Source: Cardinalis cardinalis (lineage: Eukaryota > Chordata > Aves > Passeriformes > Cardinalidae). From it: a DNA stretch of 64,000 bases. How positions within the stretch are numbered: the stretch's first letter is position 1; every line of letters begins with the position of its first letter. The notes beneath the pieces are model-generated. The model was not told the DNA's origin. It saw only the letters and a program-made list of their open reading frames with translations, and made no database searches. The stretch lies in assembly GCA_014549065.1 (NCBI GenBank), contig JACDOX010000155.1, forward strand, positions 248,001 to 312,000, given 5' to 3'. This document shows, in pieces, positions 38,701 to 48,988 of this stretch. The position numbers and the translations under genes were made by a program.

Positions 38701-41700
38701 GGCTTTTAATTCCTTTTATATTTGGAGAAAGAAACACCCTGCCTCCATACACCTGTAATTATTCTGTACTGAATGTGCTTGCAGATAAATTCCTTTAGAG
38801 CTGTTCATTAACATATNAAACATTTCTGGTAGAACCAAGACTGTACTTTTAATTTCTTGAGTAATTTACAGGTAACAGCCAATGTCACCAGTCTTAGCTT
38901 CATGCCAGCAGCTTAATTCTGGCATAAAGCCAGTTCTTAGGTTTTTATCTCCAAACTGGTAACTCTTCAANTGATAAAGCACTAGAACAGCTCAATTACC
39001 ATGTTTTTTTCTCGGAGGCTTAGTGCAGGAGGTGGCTACAGGAATNAGGGGATACAGAAGCTGAACCTAAGATGAGCTGAGGCTGTGGAAGGAACCCCTG
39101 AGGCAGGTGTGGGGCACTGAGGAGACACCTGAAGGGCTTTCATGCAGATGTCTTTAACACCTGAGAGATCCTAGGCTGGAGCAGATAGGGTACATCACCT
39201 GGAGCTCCAGACACATCTGAAAGATGTAGTCCACTTTCAGAGACCACTTTAAGACAAAATTTTCTACTCAAACTTCCAGAACCTTTAAAAACCCAGTCTG
39301 ATATGTCAGCTCATTTCTGATTATTTTCTAATTATTTTTTGTTTTTTAAATATTCTTTCAATTTTCTGGCTTATTTGAGAGAGACCTTATAATCCCATGT
39401 TTTGTCCAATTAATCAAGCAGTTAAAGCTTTAATGCCTTACCTTTGAAACTAGGTAAAATTTTAGAAAGATTAAATGTTTCATCTCACTTACCTGTTTGT
39501 AATGTACCAGCAAGCTGCCAACAACCCTGAAAGCCATGTTCCACTAAGAAGCCAGCTTGTTACATACAGAGCAATGACATAAACTGCCTGAAGTCCAAAC
39601 AAAGTGTAGATATAAAAATAAACAGGCTCTAGGTATTGCTGTAAAACACAAGAATACTTATGTTGACATTCAAACACTCATGGGGGGGATTATACTTAGT
39701 ATAAATTAGGTTTTGCTTTTACAAATTAAAAAGGTATCAGGAATATTTCTAATTAGAAAATATCTACAAAGGGGAGCTATGATTCACTGCAATCTTCATA
39801 ATGCACTTACAATCTAAAGCCAGAAATAAATGCCTACCTGAATTGGAAGAATCCTATACAGAATGCTGAGAAACACCTCCTGGTAAACATTCATTCTTTC
39901 AAGTATGTTAATTGTCCTCACAGATTCAGTTTTATTGTCATATACTAAACCATGTAAACCTTAATGATAAAGAGAAATTGAAATAGGAGATTGTCATTTT
40001 CCCCCTCCATCTTCATTTGAACAGTGAATAACTTTTTCAAAGGTATTTTAGGATCTCTCATCAGAAACTGCAAAGTTTGAGTCAACGATTCAGAACATAT
40101 TACCTCTGAATCAACATGACCTTCTGAGGTCTTCAGCTTCCCTGCTTCAAATGTGACTCACAGTGCTAATTCAAGTACTATATATTTAGTAGTGTATAAA
40201 NCATTTATTTTTATACTTCCATCCCCAGCATAGAATCTGTGGTACATTCTGGACCCTGAGCACTGTTCTTAGCACTACTTTAATCACAGGTGAAGTTATT
40301 ATTGAAAAATGTGTAGTATAAGCAAAATTGCTAAGGAGCAACAGCTAAATATCTAGAAAACATGAGACTGTCTGAGAAAGCCCCATCACTGTGTATGATT
40401 TCCTTGGAAGCTGCTCCTTGTGTCACTTACTGTCCAGGAATACAGCAAAAAACATTGCCCCTTCACAGATATAGCTCATAGTTCAAATTAAACAAGAGAA
40501 GAATACAAATGAAAGTAATAAACTGTATAAACTGAATAAACCAGCAAGCTGAAACCCGAGCAGATATGAAAGCTGTCCCTCAAAGTGATTGCCTTCATCA
40601 GCATGTGAAGGTGTGGCACAGAAATCAATGCATCATTGTGAAATTTATTATGTCCATAACTTAGTGGCTCCCTGGCATAGGAACAGAATAAATCTGTCTC
40701 CAGTACAATGTTACACTATCTTTCATAGTTATGGTTTGCCTTGTTCTCAATTATATTTGGAAAAAAAGCCCCAACCAAACCTACAAATAGACAGCTGCAA
40801 AACTTACTTTACAGTTTACAATACCTTGCTGAATGGAAGCAGCCTGAATCATCTGTTTGTAGTAGGAATAATAAAGTCCACACTCNGTTCTGAATGAAAT
40901 TTCTCTTTCGACCTCCTGCAAGTGAAGTTCAACAGGAAATTCACTTTCCATTTGCTTTTCACCATCATCCCAAGCTGCCTTCTACTCCAATTCCTGCAGC
41001 ACCAGAGAAACNGACCTCCAGAGAGGCTCAGTCCTTGGGTTTCACATCCTAAGCAACTTAGATCAACCAAAGGTGAACATACATGGACAAATTAGGGTGA
41101 GGCAAACAGCTGGGGTGTAAATGACTGTACAAGCTCTTTGTGATTCTGATAAGCTGCTTGGAAATACTTTGAGCATTTCACTATTTTTTTGCAATATGAC
41201 AAACTTAGATTGGCACAGTGGCCCACAGCTGGGCTGTAAAGCTGCACATCCCTGCTTTGTGCATTTAACCTTTTCTCCCAGATGTAGTTACCCCACTGTG
41301 TTCCATGGCTTTGCCAGCTCAAGGCTCAATTAATTCAGCGTGCTATGAGGGGGCTGCACCATGATGTCAGGGATATTTCAGCTGGCAGGGGATGCTGCTG
41401 CCCACTTGTTCAACACTGCTTCTTGCAGGAAGCCAGCTGCCATCACTCTGATTCTTAACCGAAAGGAAAAGGGACTACTTGGCTTTAGGGCTAGGTGAAC
41501 TTCTTATTTCTAATTAAAAATATTCAAATCATTTAAATTAGGTACACTTCAATGCAGGTACATTTCAAACTATGCCTTTTTCTTAGCTGACACTGCAGCA
41601 GCTGGGGTCTAGTAAGATCTGAAAGCTCTTTGCTTTGGAATGCATTTCCTTTTGTTACCTCATTGGTTGTGAAGACCTAATGAAATTTAACAAATCCACA

Positions 41701-44700
41701 GCTTTGGGCAACCACATTAAAACAAAGATGGCATGAACAACCAATCTGATGAGAACTAACAATTGTCTTATACAGAATTGTTCTATTATTAGTGATCTTT
41801 TTAGTAGTTTGTATAACAACATCCCAGCAAATGTATCTCCTAAGCAGTAAGTTAGAAAAGGTCTCTATCTAGTTAGAAAAANTTTATGCTGAGGTTTGAA
41901 AATCCAGCGAAATCCCTGTATGTGGTATATGCAAGTCACTAAAAAATTGGTGTGATTTATAAAAATAACCTTATGAATTCATCTTTCTGTACAAAAGANT
42001 GTTACTGAAATAACAGAATATTACTTTTCCAGAGACTTTTATGAATGCCAATCTTGTTAATGCAACCTTGCACAGAACCCCAAGACTTTCAACTTTCTCA
42101 TACAATCCCAACTCTTATGCTGGAGCAGAATCAATTCTATTTCAGAGCTGACATAAAGCTTGACAAAACCCCATGTTCTTCTCTCCTCTGCTGCTCAGTG
42201 TAGGTTCTTACCTCAAAGCATGTGTTTTATTGAAGTCAGTTGTTGACAAACCAGTATTAGTTCTGGTCTGAGAAATGTCAATAGATAAAACCACAAGTGA
42301 TTTAATCTAAGTTCACAATTAAACTCTCCAGGTGCCTGTGACATATAAATCATCATCATACCAAAAGCCACACACTTAGCAAATTGAGAGTGCTGGATTT
42401 TAAACAAGCTCTACTTTCAAATTCATCACTACTGGGAAGTTTTCTAATACCAAAAAGCNGTTGACTCTTAAATGCTCATAAAGGAAAAAACAAAGGGAAT
42501 GCTAACATTTGGAATTTATTAAGGGGGAGAGAGGAGTCACAGAGGGGGATCTAATTAGCAAAAATGCATTCAAACATGATTAATTTGTAATCCTGGCACC
42601 AGCTGTATTCAACCAAATGCTATACTTTATGAGACAAACACTAGTGAGTTTTACATCTGTTTCATGCTAAGATAACATCTGTTTGAGTCACTGAAAATAC
42701 TTTTCCAGTTCTACAGCAATTTATACTTTTCCTAGCCTTCCATGTCAATAAAAACATACAGACTTATGGGTAAACACTGTGAGAGCACATGCTTATCTGT
42801 CTGTATCTTCACTTTGTGAGGTGGTAACAAAGAAGTTAACACTGTTCCAAGGGAAAAATAAAGAACACATTCCTCTGGGACACACAGAGAGCTGCTTATT
42901 ATTTCAATTTATGCAATTGCATCCTCATAATGTTAAGCATTCACAACCAAATACAAAGGACTTTCTCTCAAGGGCAGTGCAAAATTTTACAGCTTATGAT
43001 TCCTCAAACTCCTTAAGCAAGGCCTTCAGAATGCTGAGCAAGCAGCCAAAGTCTGAGCTGAGTTTTTCTATAAATAATGAGCATAAATAAAGCTCCGATT
43101 ACTTTTCTTTTTTTGAGACTGCTAAAACAAAATTTGTGTAACTGAAACTATTTATTAGTTTTTCAATTTAAGACCAGGAAGATTTGAACATTTTCTCAAC
43201 ACACAGCTGCCGTCAATGTTCCCAGTTGAGAACAAACCTTCAGCAAATGTATTTAATCCTTTGAAAGCTCTCCTGGATGGTAACCTAAAGCCCATCTCTC
43301 CAAGTGGTGTGTTCCAGATCANATCTGATCCAGAGTAAAAGCACCCCTAGGACCTCAACAGGCACTTCTGTGCAAAACAACTGCCCAAGTCCTGCATGCC
43401 CTCCTTNCCTTCATGCCTGAGCATTCCCTTTGTGCAGTTCTCATCACCTGTTTCCCTGCTTTTCTTCATACAGTCATTTTGTTTGGGGCTGGAAGGGACC
43501 TGAAAGCCCATCCAGTGCCACCCCTTGCACCATCCCAGGCTGCTCCAAGCCCCAATGTCCAACCTGGCCTTGGACATTTCCAGGGATCCAGGGGCAGCCA
43601 CAGATTCTNTGGGCAATGATCTTTGGTTTGCATTCAAAATGTAGAAAGGGAAAATATGAGCACTTCACAGACTAAATCCTGGCATTCCTATCCTGAAAGA
43701 CTTACAATCTTATATTTTCATTCCTGACTTCCTGCAAGCAGCAATTTTATTAAAGGAAAAATCAATATCAGTATCTAAACTCTTACTCAGAAGGGATGAA
43801 GAAGAAATGAATGCTCTGAAGTTTATCTGCTTTTCTTACAGCATTAATTTGCTACATGGCCTTGGCTTATTCCTGCTCAAAGTGTCTTCAGAATTTGCAG
43901 CTGAACAAGCAATGGCTGACAGGAAGGTGGCCCCTCATTTTGCTATTTGCATAGCAGATTCTGTTCCCAAAAGATGCTACACTGGAGGGGCAGCCACTAA
44001 ACTGCTACTGAAAATCACTGAAAATAGACAGCCATTTCAGATGTGTTATGCCAGAACATTTACAGAAAACTGAGAAAGGATTTTTGGATAAGAAATCTGT
44101 TTTGACTTCCACCATCACAAACAGAAATGTTTGTTGGTTTAATGTATACAAGAAGAGATTCAAAATTTTTTTTAAAAATTAGTTGATCAATTTAAGTGAT
44201 TNTACCCTGTGATCCCTGCTGTAAGGGGACACAAATACAGCTCCTGACTAGGTATCATGATATGCTGAATCTTTGCTGTTTCTTTTTTTTTTTGGTCATT
44301 CTTTCAGGAGGTCTTGAAATAAATTTTAAAAAAAAGGAACAACTGTGTACTTCCTTCATTGTATATTCCTTCATTGCATAAATCACTCTTCAAGATGTGC
44401 TTTTTCAGTTTTTCTGGTAAGAAAACAATGGTACATCTTTCTCCTGTGACCATGGCTAATGGATAATAGCAGGCACATTTACCAGCAAACAAGAACAAGG
44501 CTCACACACAGAGCAGCAGCTGAAATCAATGCACTGTTGAAAGCAATATTCAAAATACAGCACAACAGTTGAACAACGACCAGACAGTTTTTCTACTTGG
44601 GTGAACCACTGCTGGAAGACACCCAAATCTGAACTGGCTTTCAATGAATTGCAACTGAAATTACAGAAAGGCAATCACTGCAAGTGAGTGTGCAAGTCCT

Positions 44701-47700
44701 GACTCCAATTATTTAGGAGTTAGGAATCATGNCTTTGCATAATAAGCTCTTTTTACTTCCCATTTTTAGGGTTGAATACAACTGCCTACTTTTTAAACAT
44801 GCAGTTCTGGTGCTCATGTATCAGTGGGGTCTTCAGAACCAAAATTCCACCTTTTGCACCTAAAAGGTGNAGGTACAAATAATCTGCCTGGTGCAAAGTG
44901 TCAGAAAAACACTGCAGATCTTCTTCAAATAGAAGAGCACCTTCATATAGAAGGAAAGATGACAGAACAGGTCTCCCATTACATCTCTGTAATAATTAAG
45001 TTGCTACACAGACCCTTTTGGGCATGAATTCTTATCATCTGACTAATTTTAGCTTATTGGATGAAAGGAACAAAGTTCAGGGGAATAATAATTGTTACAT
45101 AATTTTTGTATCAGATTTCAACAACATAAATCATCAAATTTGCCCCATTTACAGCCAACTCAGNGTGACTGAAGTCAGTAGTTTAAAATACATGGAAATA
45201 GAACTGATTTAGAATTTTTCTTTTTATGTTGCAGAGCAGTGGTGAGGCTCTACTATATTTCATAGGCAGGGGTGTTAATAAAACACTGGATGTGCATTTG
45301 TAATGCATCCATTTATTCTATGTTATGTTTAATGAAAACATAACGAAATGAGATCACTTCTATTTCACTAATCAAGGCAGGCAATAATTGTGGGGCAAGG
45401 ATTAGACTACAGTTCTCCCTTCTGAGAATCTGGGCAGGGGTATGGATAAAATAAAACTTACACTTTTCAAACTTTTGGAAAGTTCAGTTAATACCTGCAA
45501 AAATAGATGCTTTGGCCAAACTATAAAACGTCAGAGAAGAAAGCACCTTTTCCACTTATTTTCCATGTGATTTTTGAGGGTCTTATCTTTCTTAGTATAA
45601 AGTATGTGCTGTAATGAAAAGATTAGCCAGTTGAGAAGTGCTGGAAAACATGTACATATCCCTGGAGAGACCACACTCCTACACACNGGCACAGAGACAG
45701 CTGTGGATTGTTTTACAGATATTGGGATGAGCCTTCCTGCCTCAGCTTTGCAGCAAAGTTCAGACTCTTCATATGCACTCTTCTCTTCCCCTGCCACTCC
45801 TAAAGCAGTATTTTGTTTAAAGTGAGCAGCACTGAGCAATCTCCACATGCATGCTCTGGTGGAGATCACATCCCTCTGAAGAAGGGACACTGTGAGACCA
45901 GGGAGTGTCTGCAGCTCTTTCTCCTTTACCCTGCTGCCNGATGAACTTAATGTTTCTTACAATCTTTCCATCAAATTGGCTGAAATTGCTCTTGTTGCAG
46001 TGTTACCAGCTATCCATCACCTCCATGGGATGAAAGAACAGCTACAAAGACAACAGAATACAGACTACAAAAATCTAGAGGGGTTTATTTCAGTTCTGGT
46101 ATCTAGTGGCATTCTAGTGTACTTAAACTGAAAACAATAATTATCAAATAAAACAACTGTTTCACACATTGAGGGGGACAACTGAATTATAACTACAGAG
46201 CTGCTTATTTCAGTCAACTCTGTGCTCTTCTGGGTCAGTCTGACAGAATAAAAAAGATGCACCCATTATGTTCATACATTGCCATAAGCCCATGCTTGTA
46301 CTTGGAAATATCCAACACCTTGAAATTATTCACTACTTGCTTTTGGAAGGAAAAGGCAAACCCAAGGTGTACCTTCAATATATTGAGTACAACCTCTCTA
46401 TATAATCAAGAGAAGATAAGGGTGGACACAACACAGTGTTATAGGTATAATACAACAGCATGCAAATTATTTGTATTAGGGGAATATAAATGTTTCTGGG
46501 CCACAAAAAGTGTGTAGCATAGAAAAGACATATAGCAAGGCAAGTATTCCAGTTAAATAAATGTACTCTTTGAACAATACAATACACAGACCTAGCAGAA
46601 TGGATTTTAGGCATTTGAAAGGGAAATGACTCACCTGTTCTTTTCTCTGGTTAAATTTAGCTGTGGGTACAGCTGCATTATTTTCTCTGCAGTGATTCTA
46701 NGAAAAACTAGTCAGTCCTGGGGTTGGGTTGACATTAGTGAATGGCAGAAATATATTTTGAGGGCTGCACATTTAGGAGGACATTGTATAAAATTACTTT
46801 TGAATAGCAAGAGACTGTTCCTAAACTNTATTACAAAATAATATTACAACAGTGGAAATACAATTCAGGAANTGTGTGCCAGGATTTTGCATACTTTTTC
46901 TTTTAACTGTTGGTTTTTATTTTAATTTTAGATTGCTTTGGATAAAAGTAAGATGATTACAGAAAAACATACAGTAAAATGTTGAAATTCTATTGTAGAT
47001 AAAGATGAATTTTTGGAAGAACCATAGCTACAACTCAGACAGGAGCTCTCTAGCAATATTTTTAGAGAAAAAATTGGGGACAGGTATTTATAGAACTGAT
47101 GAAGTATGGTGGGAAAGGAAGCACAGCTTTTTTTAAATGGAATTTTTAAAAATGAAATATTCTGGTCTTGAGCGGGTTGCAAGACAAGTACCCAAAAAAA
47201 TGAAATTTCATAATNCTGATATTAATGCTCCCCAAAACTAGAATGAAACTAGGAAAATGTTTGTTACCTTGATATTGGAAAACCACAGGTCATTTTCATG
47301 CAGTGTAGCTACATAAACAGAAGTAAGAAGTCCAAGAGAGATGGCAACAATTCCACCAACGGTTACTGAGAGTATGCTCCACAGCTTTCCACCTGGAGGA
47401 TCTTGGAAGAAAAATATTTCAGTCTGTAACTGTGAAACATATTACTGAACCTGTGGAAAGCCATTTATCCATTGCCTATGCTAGCACAGTTTACATTCTG
47501 CAGGTTACAGGACACCTGGTTTTAACACATCCTTTGTTTTTATTTTCTCATATAGGAAAATCAGANTATTTTATTTACATACAAAGTGAAATAAAGTGTG
47601 CTTTAATTGGCATACTTTAANTTTAAGGACACCATGATCCTGTACAAGTTTAGCTCCATGCCATAACTAATGTGTAAATCTGAATTGAAATATCTTCCAG

Positions 47701-48949
47701 AACTTTTAAAATTCAAGCAATACAGCATGACTGATGACAAAGCAAGAAATTCACAAGCAAGGTCTAAAAATAGCTGCCTTTTTGGGGGGGTGTGCTCAGT
47801 TTTTGTAAAAAACAACAGTGAAGGTTCAGAAGCCTCAGTAAATACCCACAAAGAGACTGAAGAGCAGCCAAAGCAGCCTTTGATGATGGTGCCATGCTCT
47901 GAATTGCAGATGGGCTCCTGCTGACACAGGAGCAAGGGCAGGGACGGGGTGATGGCAAAGAAAGGATGTGTGACCCTCCAGGCCTTCACTGTGCACTGAC
48001 ATTCCTGGGGCTTTCGTATTTGCAATGTTNATGTAAGGTTTAATATGGATTTGAGATCTGGAATTGTATCTTTGAAATGGCTTTTTCATACTGTGTGTGA
48101 CATCTGCTTAAGGGCTCCAGCTGCAACTCCATGGAACTGAGGGCTGGGCTGCAGGAGGGCTATGAGCTCTTATTCTTTTTGTACATAGCCTACGTGAGTT
48201 TGTGCAGAAACAACAACAGAACCTTTCTTTCATCTGCCCAAATGCAGAGAAACATTTAGAATTTAGATCAAAATATCTCTTAAAATAAGTTGATCTAAAT
48301 ATCCTCCCCAAAAAAAACATGGAACTCTGTCTGCTCTAAAGCTATAATTCCATACAAAAATGTTGTCAGAACTTCATTACTTAAACAGATCCTGGAATTA
48401 AGACACTTAATGAGTCTCTTTTACATTTACCTAACCAGTGTCCTATAAATTAAAAAGAAAATGTTTGCAGTTAAATTCACATTTTATATGCAACCTGCCT
48501 ATTTTTAAGTACATTTCATCAGTTGTCTTTAAATCCTTTTATGGTACCAATGATTAGGACTGGGATTCTTTGAAGAACTTTGGATGGCTCCATACAAGCT
48601 AGTAGTGTGTCACCAATAANAAACTGAAACAATTGTTCTCACCAATTTAAATTAGGATTTTAAAACAGAAATAAGATTGACATGCAGCAATCTGCGTGAG
48701 ACCCTCTGTCTCATCCAATTAATATTGGTGATATTCAAGTATGGAAATGCATTTGGCACATGCCTAGCTCTGAGCTGTGCTTAGGACAGATCAAAACCAA
48801 AACACTTCTAAAAAGCCATAATGTCACTTTGCTTTTCATTACCCACCAGGCAGAATTTTCCCATCAGGCTTCACATTTGTCTCCTCTGAAGGCTGATCTT
48901 CAGCTGCTTCTGAGCCTTTTCCAACCCTTCTCTGTCTTATGGTTGTCAT
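17611..48949 (-). CDS. DPY19L3: DPY19L3, C-mannosyltransferase, complete coding sequence
   Basis: Eighteen coding exons join with compatible phases into 2151 bases, 716 residues plus stop, the length I recall for human DPY19L3. The family (C. elegans DPY-19) is a multipass ER enzyme that moves mannose from dolichol-phosphate-mannose onto the first Trp of WxxW/WxxC in thrombospondin type 1 repeats and related proteins. Residues 1-40 are a hydrophilic cytosolic head. A first membrane helix (about 43-65) leads to a lumenal loop with the family motif FRTECGLYYSYYK (87-99), and many helices follow. The C-terminal part holds the hallmark stretches FWPGIMDELSELREFYDPDT, FAGSMQLLAGVKL, NHPHYED and FGTDYVILEDS. 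DPY19L1, L2 and L4 differ at these stretches, and ZNF507 upstream supports L3. The start ATG has A at -3 and in-frame stops upstream. Confidence 0.96.
17773..18371. other. DPY19L3 intron 18
   Basis: No repeat, RNA gene or exon recognised. Confidence 0.6.
18372..18530 (-). CDS. DPY19L3: DPY19L3 exon 18
   Basis: Acceptor TTGTTGTGCAG|ATCTACC, donor GGCCAC|GTGAGT, 53 codons (residues 611-663). It encodes IYQIYAKRSPGEVHGILR, FGTDYVILEDSICYERRH and DLLDVANGH, part of the conserved lumenal domain. It is GC-rich. Confidence 0.95.
18633..19027. repeat. 6-bp target-site duplication AGAAAC flanking the LTR
   Basis: AGAAAC at 18633-18638 and again at 19022-19027, immediately outside the TG...CA ends of the LTR. 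A 6-bp duplication is usual for class II (beta/K-type) retroviral integration. Confidence 0.85.
18639..19021 (-). mobile_element. Solo LTR of a class II-like avian endogenous retrovirus
   Basis: 383 bp bounded by TG...CA on the + strand (opens TGTGACTGTGTTCACAGG, closes GATGTCAGCGACA) with a perfect 6-bp target duplication. I recognise it as a frequent passerine LTR (landmarks TGATTGGCCATTAATTA, CTGAGGCCTCTCAGCTTCTC). The retroviral sense strand is the minus strand, the same as DPY19L3, because a minus-strand AATAAA (18712-18717) sits near the proper end. No internal retroviral genes remain; the full provirus was lost by LTR-LTR recombination. Confidence 0.88.
19582..19714 (-). CDS. DPY19L3: DPY19L3 exon 17
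   Basis: Acceptor TTTGTTTAG|GTCAAAC, donor AAGCAG|GTAAGA. It completes Lys566 then encodes residues 567-610: SNTPNTAVFAGSMQLLAGV and TNHPHYEDKNLRERTKQ, hallmark DPY19 sequence. Confidence 0.95.
19715..26307. other. DPY19L3 intron 16
   Basis: The largest DPY19L3 intron (6.6 kb). It holds a CR1 fragment (21611-21880). A GC-rich unclassified block at about 22240-22540 stands out from its AT-rich surroundings but matches no family I know. Otherwise unique sequence. Confidence 0.6.
21611..21880 (-). mobile_element. CR1 LINE fragment
   Basis: Reads in antisense as GAGTTGGAAGGGACCC, CATCCAGTCCAGC, TGGTGTCCAAACC, CTCCTGGAGCTCTGGCAGC, GAGCCTGGGCAG, CTCTGGGGAAG, in the order of avian CR1 3' ends. The element is therefore on the minus strand and 5'-truncated as usual. 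Confidence 0.88.
26308..26390 (-). CDS. DPY19L3: DPY19L3 exon 16
   Basis: Acceptor TTTTAG|TTCTGG, donor ATTAA|GTAAGA. It encodes residues 539-565, FWPGIMDELSELREFYDPDT then VELMNWI, and two bases of Lys566. This is diagnostic for DPY19L3. Confidence 0.95.
26391..30585. other. DPY19L3 intron 15
   Basis: Intron of 4.2 kb. It holds a short CR1 tail (29186-29243). Nothing else recognised. Confidence 0.6.
29186..29243 (+). mobile_element. CR1 LINE 3'-end fragment
   Basis: GGGACAGGAGCCTTGTGGG, TCCCTTCCAGCTCAGAATATT, then a decayed ATTCTGAGATTC tail, the sense orientation of a CR1 3' terminus. Only about 60 bp remain. Confidence 0.7.
30586..30642 (-). CDS. DPY19L3: DPY19L3 exon 15 (57 bp)
   Basis: Acceptor TTTCTCATAG|ACACAG, donor TTTAAG|GTAAGA. 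19 codons (residues 520-538), TQVIKYSIPLITLLYISFK, a membrane helix just before the lumenal domain. The small exon is supported by phase on both sides. Confidence 0.93.
30643..31167. other. DPY19L3 intron 14
   Basis: No repeat or exon recognised. Confidence 0.6.
31168..31279 (-). CDS. DPY19L3: DPY19L3 exon 14
   Basis: Acceptor GTTCTTCCAG|GATGAAG, donor CAGAGG|GTGAGC. It encodes MKYLWTSHMCVFASFGLC then STEVWKLILKCLHLYTSQR (residues 483-519). Confidence 0.95.
31280..31628. other. DPY19L3 intron 13
   Basis: Short intron with no other feature recognised. Confidence 0.6.
31629..31751 (-). CDS. DPY19L3: DPY19L3 exon 13
   Basis: An N-containing CAG acceptor (NCAG|TGGTTC), donor ACAATGAG|GTATAT. 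It encodes SGSNQVHLKDKVEEYTV, a variable loop, then LKPEAAYSLVHTVLFGCLA and LSTMR (residues 441-481 plus two bases). Confidence 0.93.
31752..33263. other. DPY19L3 intron 12
   Basis: Holds a small perfect inverted repeat at 31904-31934. No transposon recognised. Confidence 0.55.
33264..33422 (-). CDS. DPY19L3: DPY19L3 exon 12
   Basis: Poly-T acceptor TTTTTTAG|AGATTTTG, donor AACCTCAG|GTAAAT. It encodes DFDANLYLCEEAFGLLPLN and a membrane helix (LLFYVYGFVLFLLTVAAVIV), residues 389-440. Confidence 0.94.
33664..33737 (-). CDS. DPY19L3: DPY19L3 exon 11
   Basis: Acceptor CTTTGTAG|AAAATTC, donor ACAAG|GTACGA. It encodes KILNLESDEHIFK then LKAKFGFGAT (residues 364-387). The codon with N at 33696 is TTN, Phe or Leu. 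Confidence 0.94.
33738..34188. other. DPY19L3 intron 10
   Basis: No feature recognised. Confidence 0.6.
34189..34290 (-). CDS. DPY19L3: DPY19L3 exon 10
   Basis: Acceptor TTCTTTGTAG|AAAAAC, donor ATTAAG|GTAGGC, 34 codons (330-363): KNLKKGGLLSRLGK then a membrane helix LILHVLLVLCLTLLINKFIK. Confidence 0.94.
34291..35264. other. DPY19L3 intron 9
   Basis: No feature recognised. Confidence 0.6.
35265..35396 (-). CDS. DPY19L3: DPY19L3 exon 9
   Basis: Acceptor TTGTTACAG|GTTACA, donor ATCCAG|GTAGGT, 44 codons (286-329). Two membrane segments: VTWLYIIQISGLLLVCVLQ and ILGSLLISFNVSVLIART. Confidence 0.95.
35397..37064. other. DPY19L3 intron 8
   Basis: No transposon or exon recognised. Confidence 0.55.
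37065..37199 (-). CDS. DPY19L3: DPY19L3 exon 8
   Basis: Acceptor CTCCTTGCAG|AGGCTC, donor GCAAAG|GTAACT, 45 codons (241-285). It contains FLFSLTWQFNQFMMLIQALA, a strongly conserved family stretch. Two N bases (37167, 37191) fall at third positions of ACN Thr codons. Confidence 0.95.
37200..37653. other. DPY19L3 intron 7
   Basis: No feature recognised. Confidence 0.6.
37654..37777 (-). CDS. DPY19L3: DPY19L3 exon 7
   Basis: Acceptor TTTTGTACAG|AGTAGA, donor CAAGAA|GTGAGT (residues 199-240): VDTTRVEFTIPLRENWALPF then a helix FAVQIAAITYLL. Confidence 0.95.
37778..39492. other. DPY19L3 intron 6
   Basis: Carries a local tandem duplication (38355-38436). No transposon recognised. Confidence 0.6.
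38355..38436. repeat. Tandem duplication, period 44 bp, two copies
   Basis: ATTCTCTTTCTC(N/C)CAGTG... occurs at 38355 and again at 38399; 38 aligned positions match, apart from an N in copy 1 that faces C in copy 2. Confidence 0.95.
39493..39638 (-). CDS. DPY19L3: DPY19L3 exon 6
   Basis: Acceptor GTTTTACAG|CAATAC, donor ACAAACAG|GTAAGT (151-198). Helices FYIYTLFGLQAVYVIALYV and LSGTWLSGLLAACWYITN. Confidence 0.95.
39838..39959 (-). CDS. DPY19L3: DPY19L3 exon 5
   Basis: Acceptor TATCATTAAG|GTTTAC, donor ATTCAG|GTAGGC (110-150): LHGLVYDNKTESVRTINIL then ERMNVYQEVFLSILYRILP. The Asn-Lys-Thr is a potential N-glycosylation site in the first lumenal loop. Confidence 0.95.
39960..40824. other. DPY19L3 intron 4
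   Basis: No feature recognised. Confidence 0.6.
40825..40915 (-). CDS. DPY19L3: DPY19L3 exon 4
   Basis: Acceptor CACTTGCAG|GAGGTC, donor CAGCAAG|GTATTG (80-109): EVEREISFRTECGLYYSYYK. This lumenal motif is near invariant in the family and, from memory of the C. elegans structure, contributes an active-site acidic residue (probably Glu90 here). N at 40886 is a third position (ACN). Confidence 0.95.
40916..47267. other. DPY19L3 intron 3
   Basis: Intron of 6.4 kb with one CR1 fragment (43471-43615). No other gene or repeat recognised. Confidence 0.6.
43471..43615 (-). mobile_element. CR1 LINE fragment
   Basis: Antisense CR1 signature: GGGGCTGGAAGGGACCTGAAA, CTGCTCCAAGCCCC, CCAACCTGGCCTTGGACA, TTCCAGGGATCCAGGGGCAG, CTNTGGGCAA. 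Confidence 0.88.
47268..47401 (-). CDS. DPY19L3: DPY19L3 exon 3: first membrane helix
   Basis: Acceptor TCTTCCAAG|ATCCTC, donor ATCAAG|GTAACA (35-79): PPGGKLWSILSVTV then GGIVAISLGLLTSVYVATLH and ENDLWFSNIK. Confidence 0.94.
47402..48846. other. DPY19L3 intron 2
   Basis: No transposon or exon recognised. Confidence 0.55.
48847..48949 (-). CDS. DPY19L3: DPY19L3 exon 2, coding part (start codon)
   Basis: ATG at 48949-48947 in context CACCATGA (A at -3), with in-frame TGA and TAA upstream; donor CTGCCTG|GTGGGT. Residues 1-34 begin MTTIRQRRVGKGSEAAED, a hydrophilic cytosolic head. No other in-frame ATG precedes the helix. Confidence 0.92.
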
Positions 48950-48988
48950 GGTGTCAGTCACTTTAATTCATTATCTTCAGCCTGACTC
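48950..48988 (-). other. DPY19L3 exon 2, 5' UTR part
   Basis: About 39 bases between a plausible acceptor (CATTTAG|GAGTC) and the start. It includes a minimal upstream ORF ATG-AAT-TAA at 48971-48963. The right edge depends on the acceptor choice. Confidence 0.5.
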
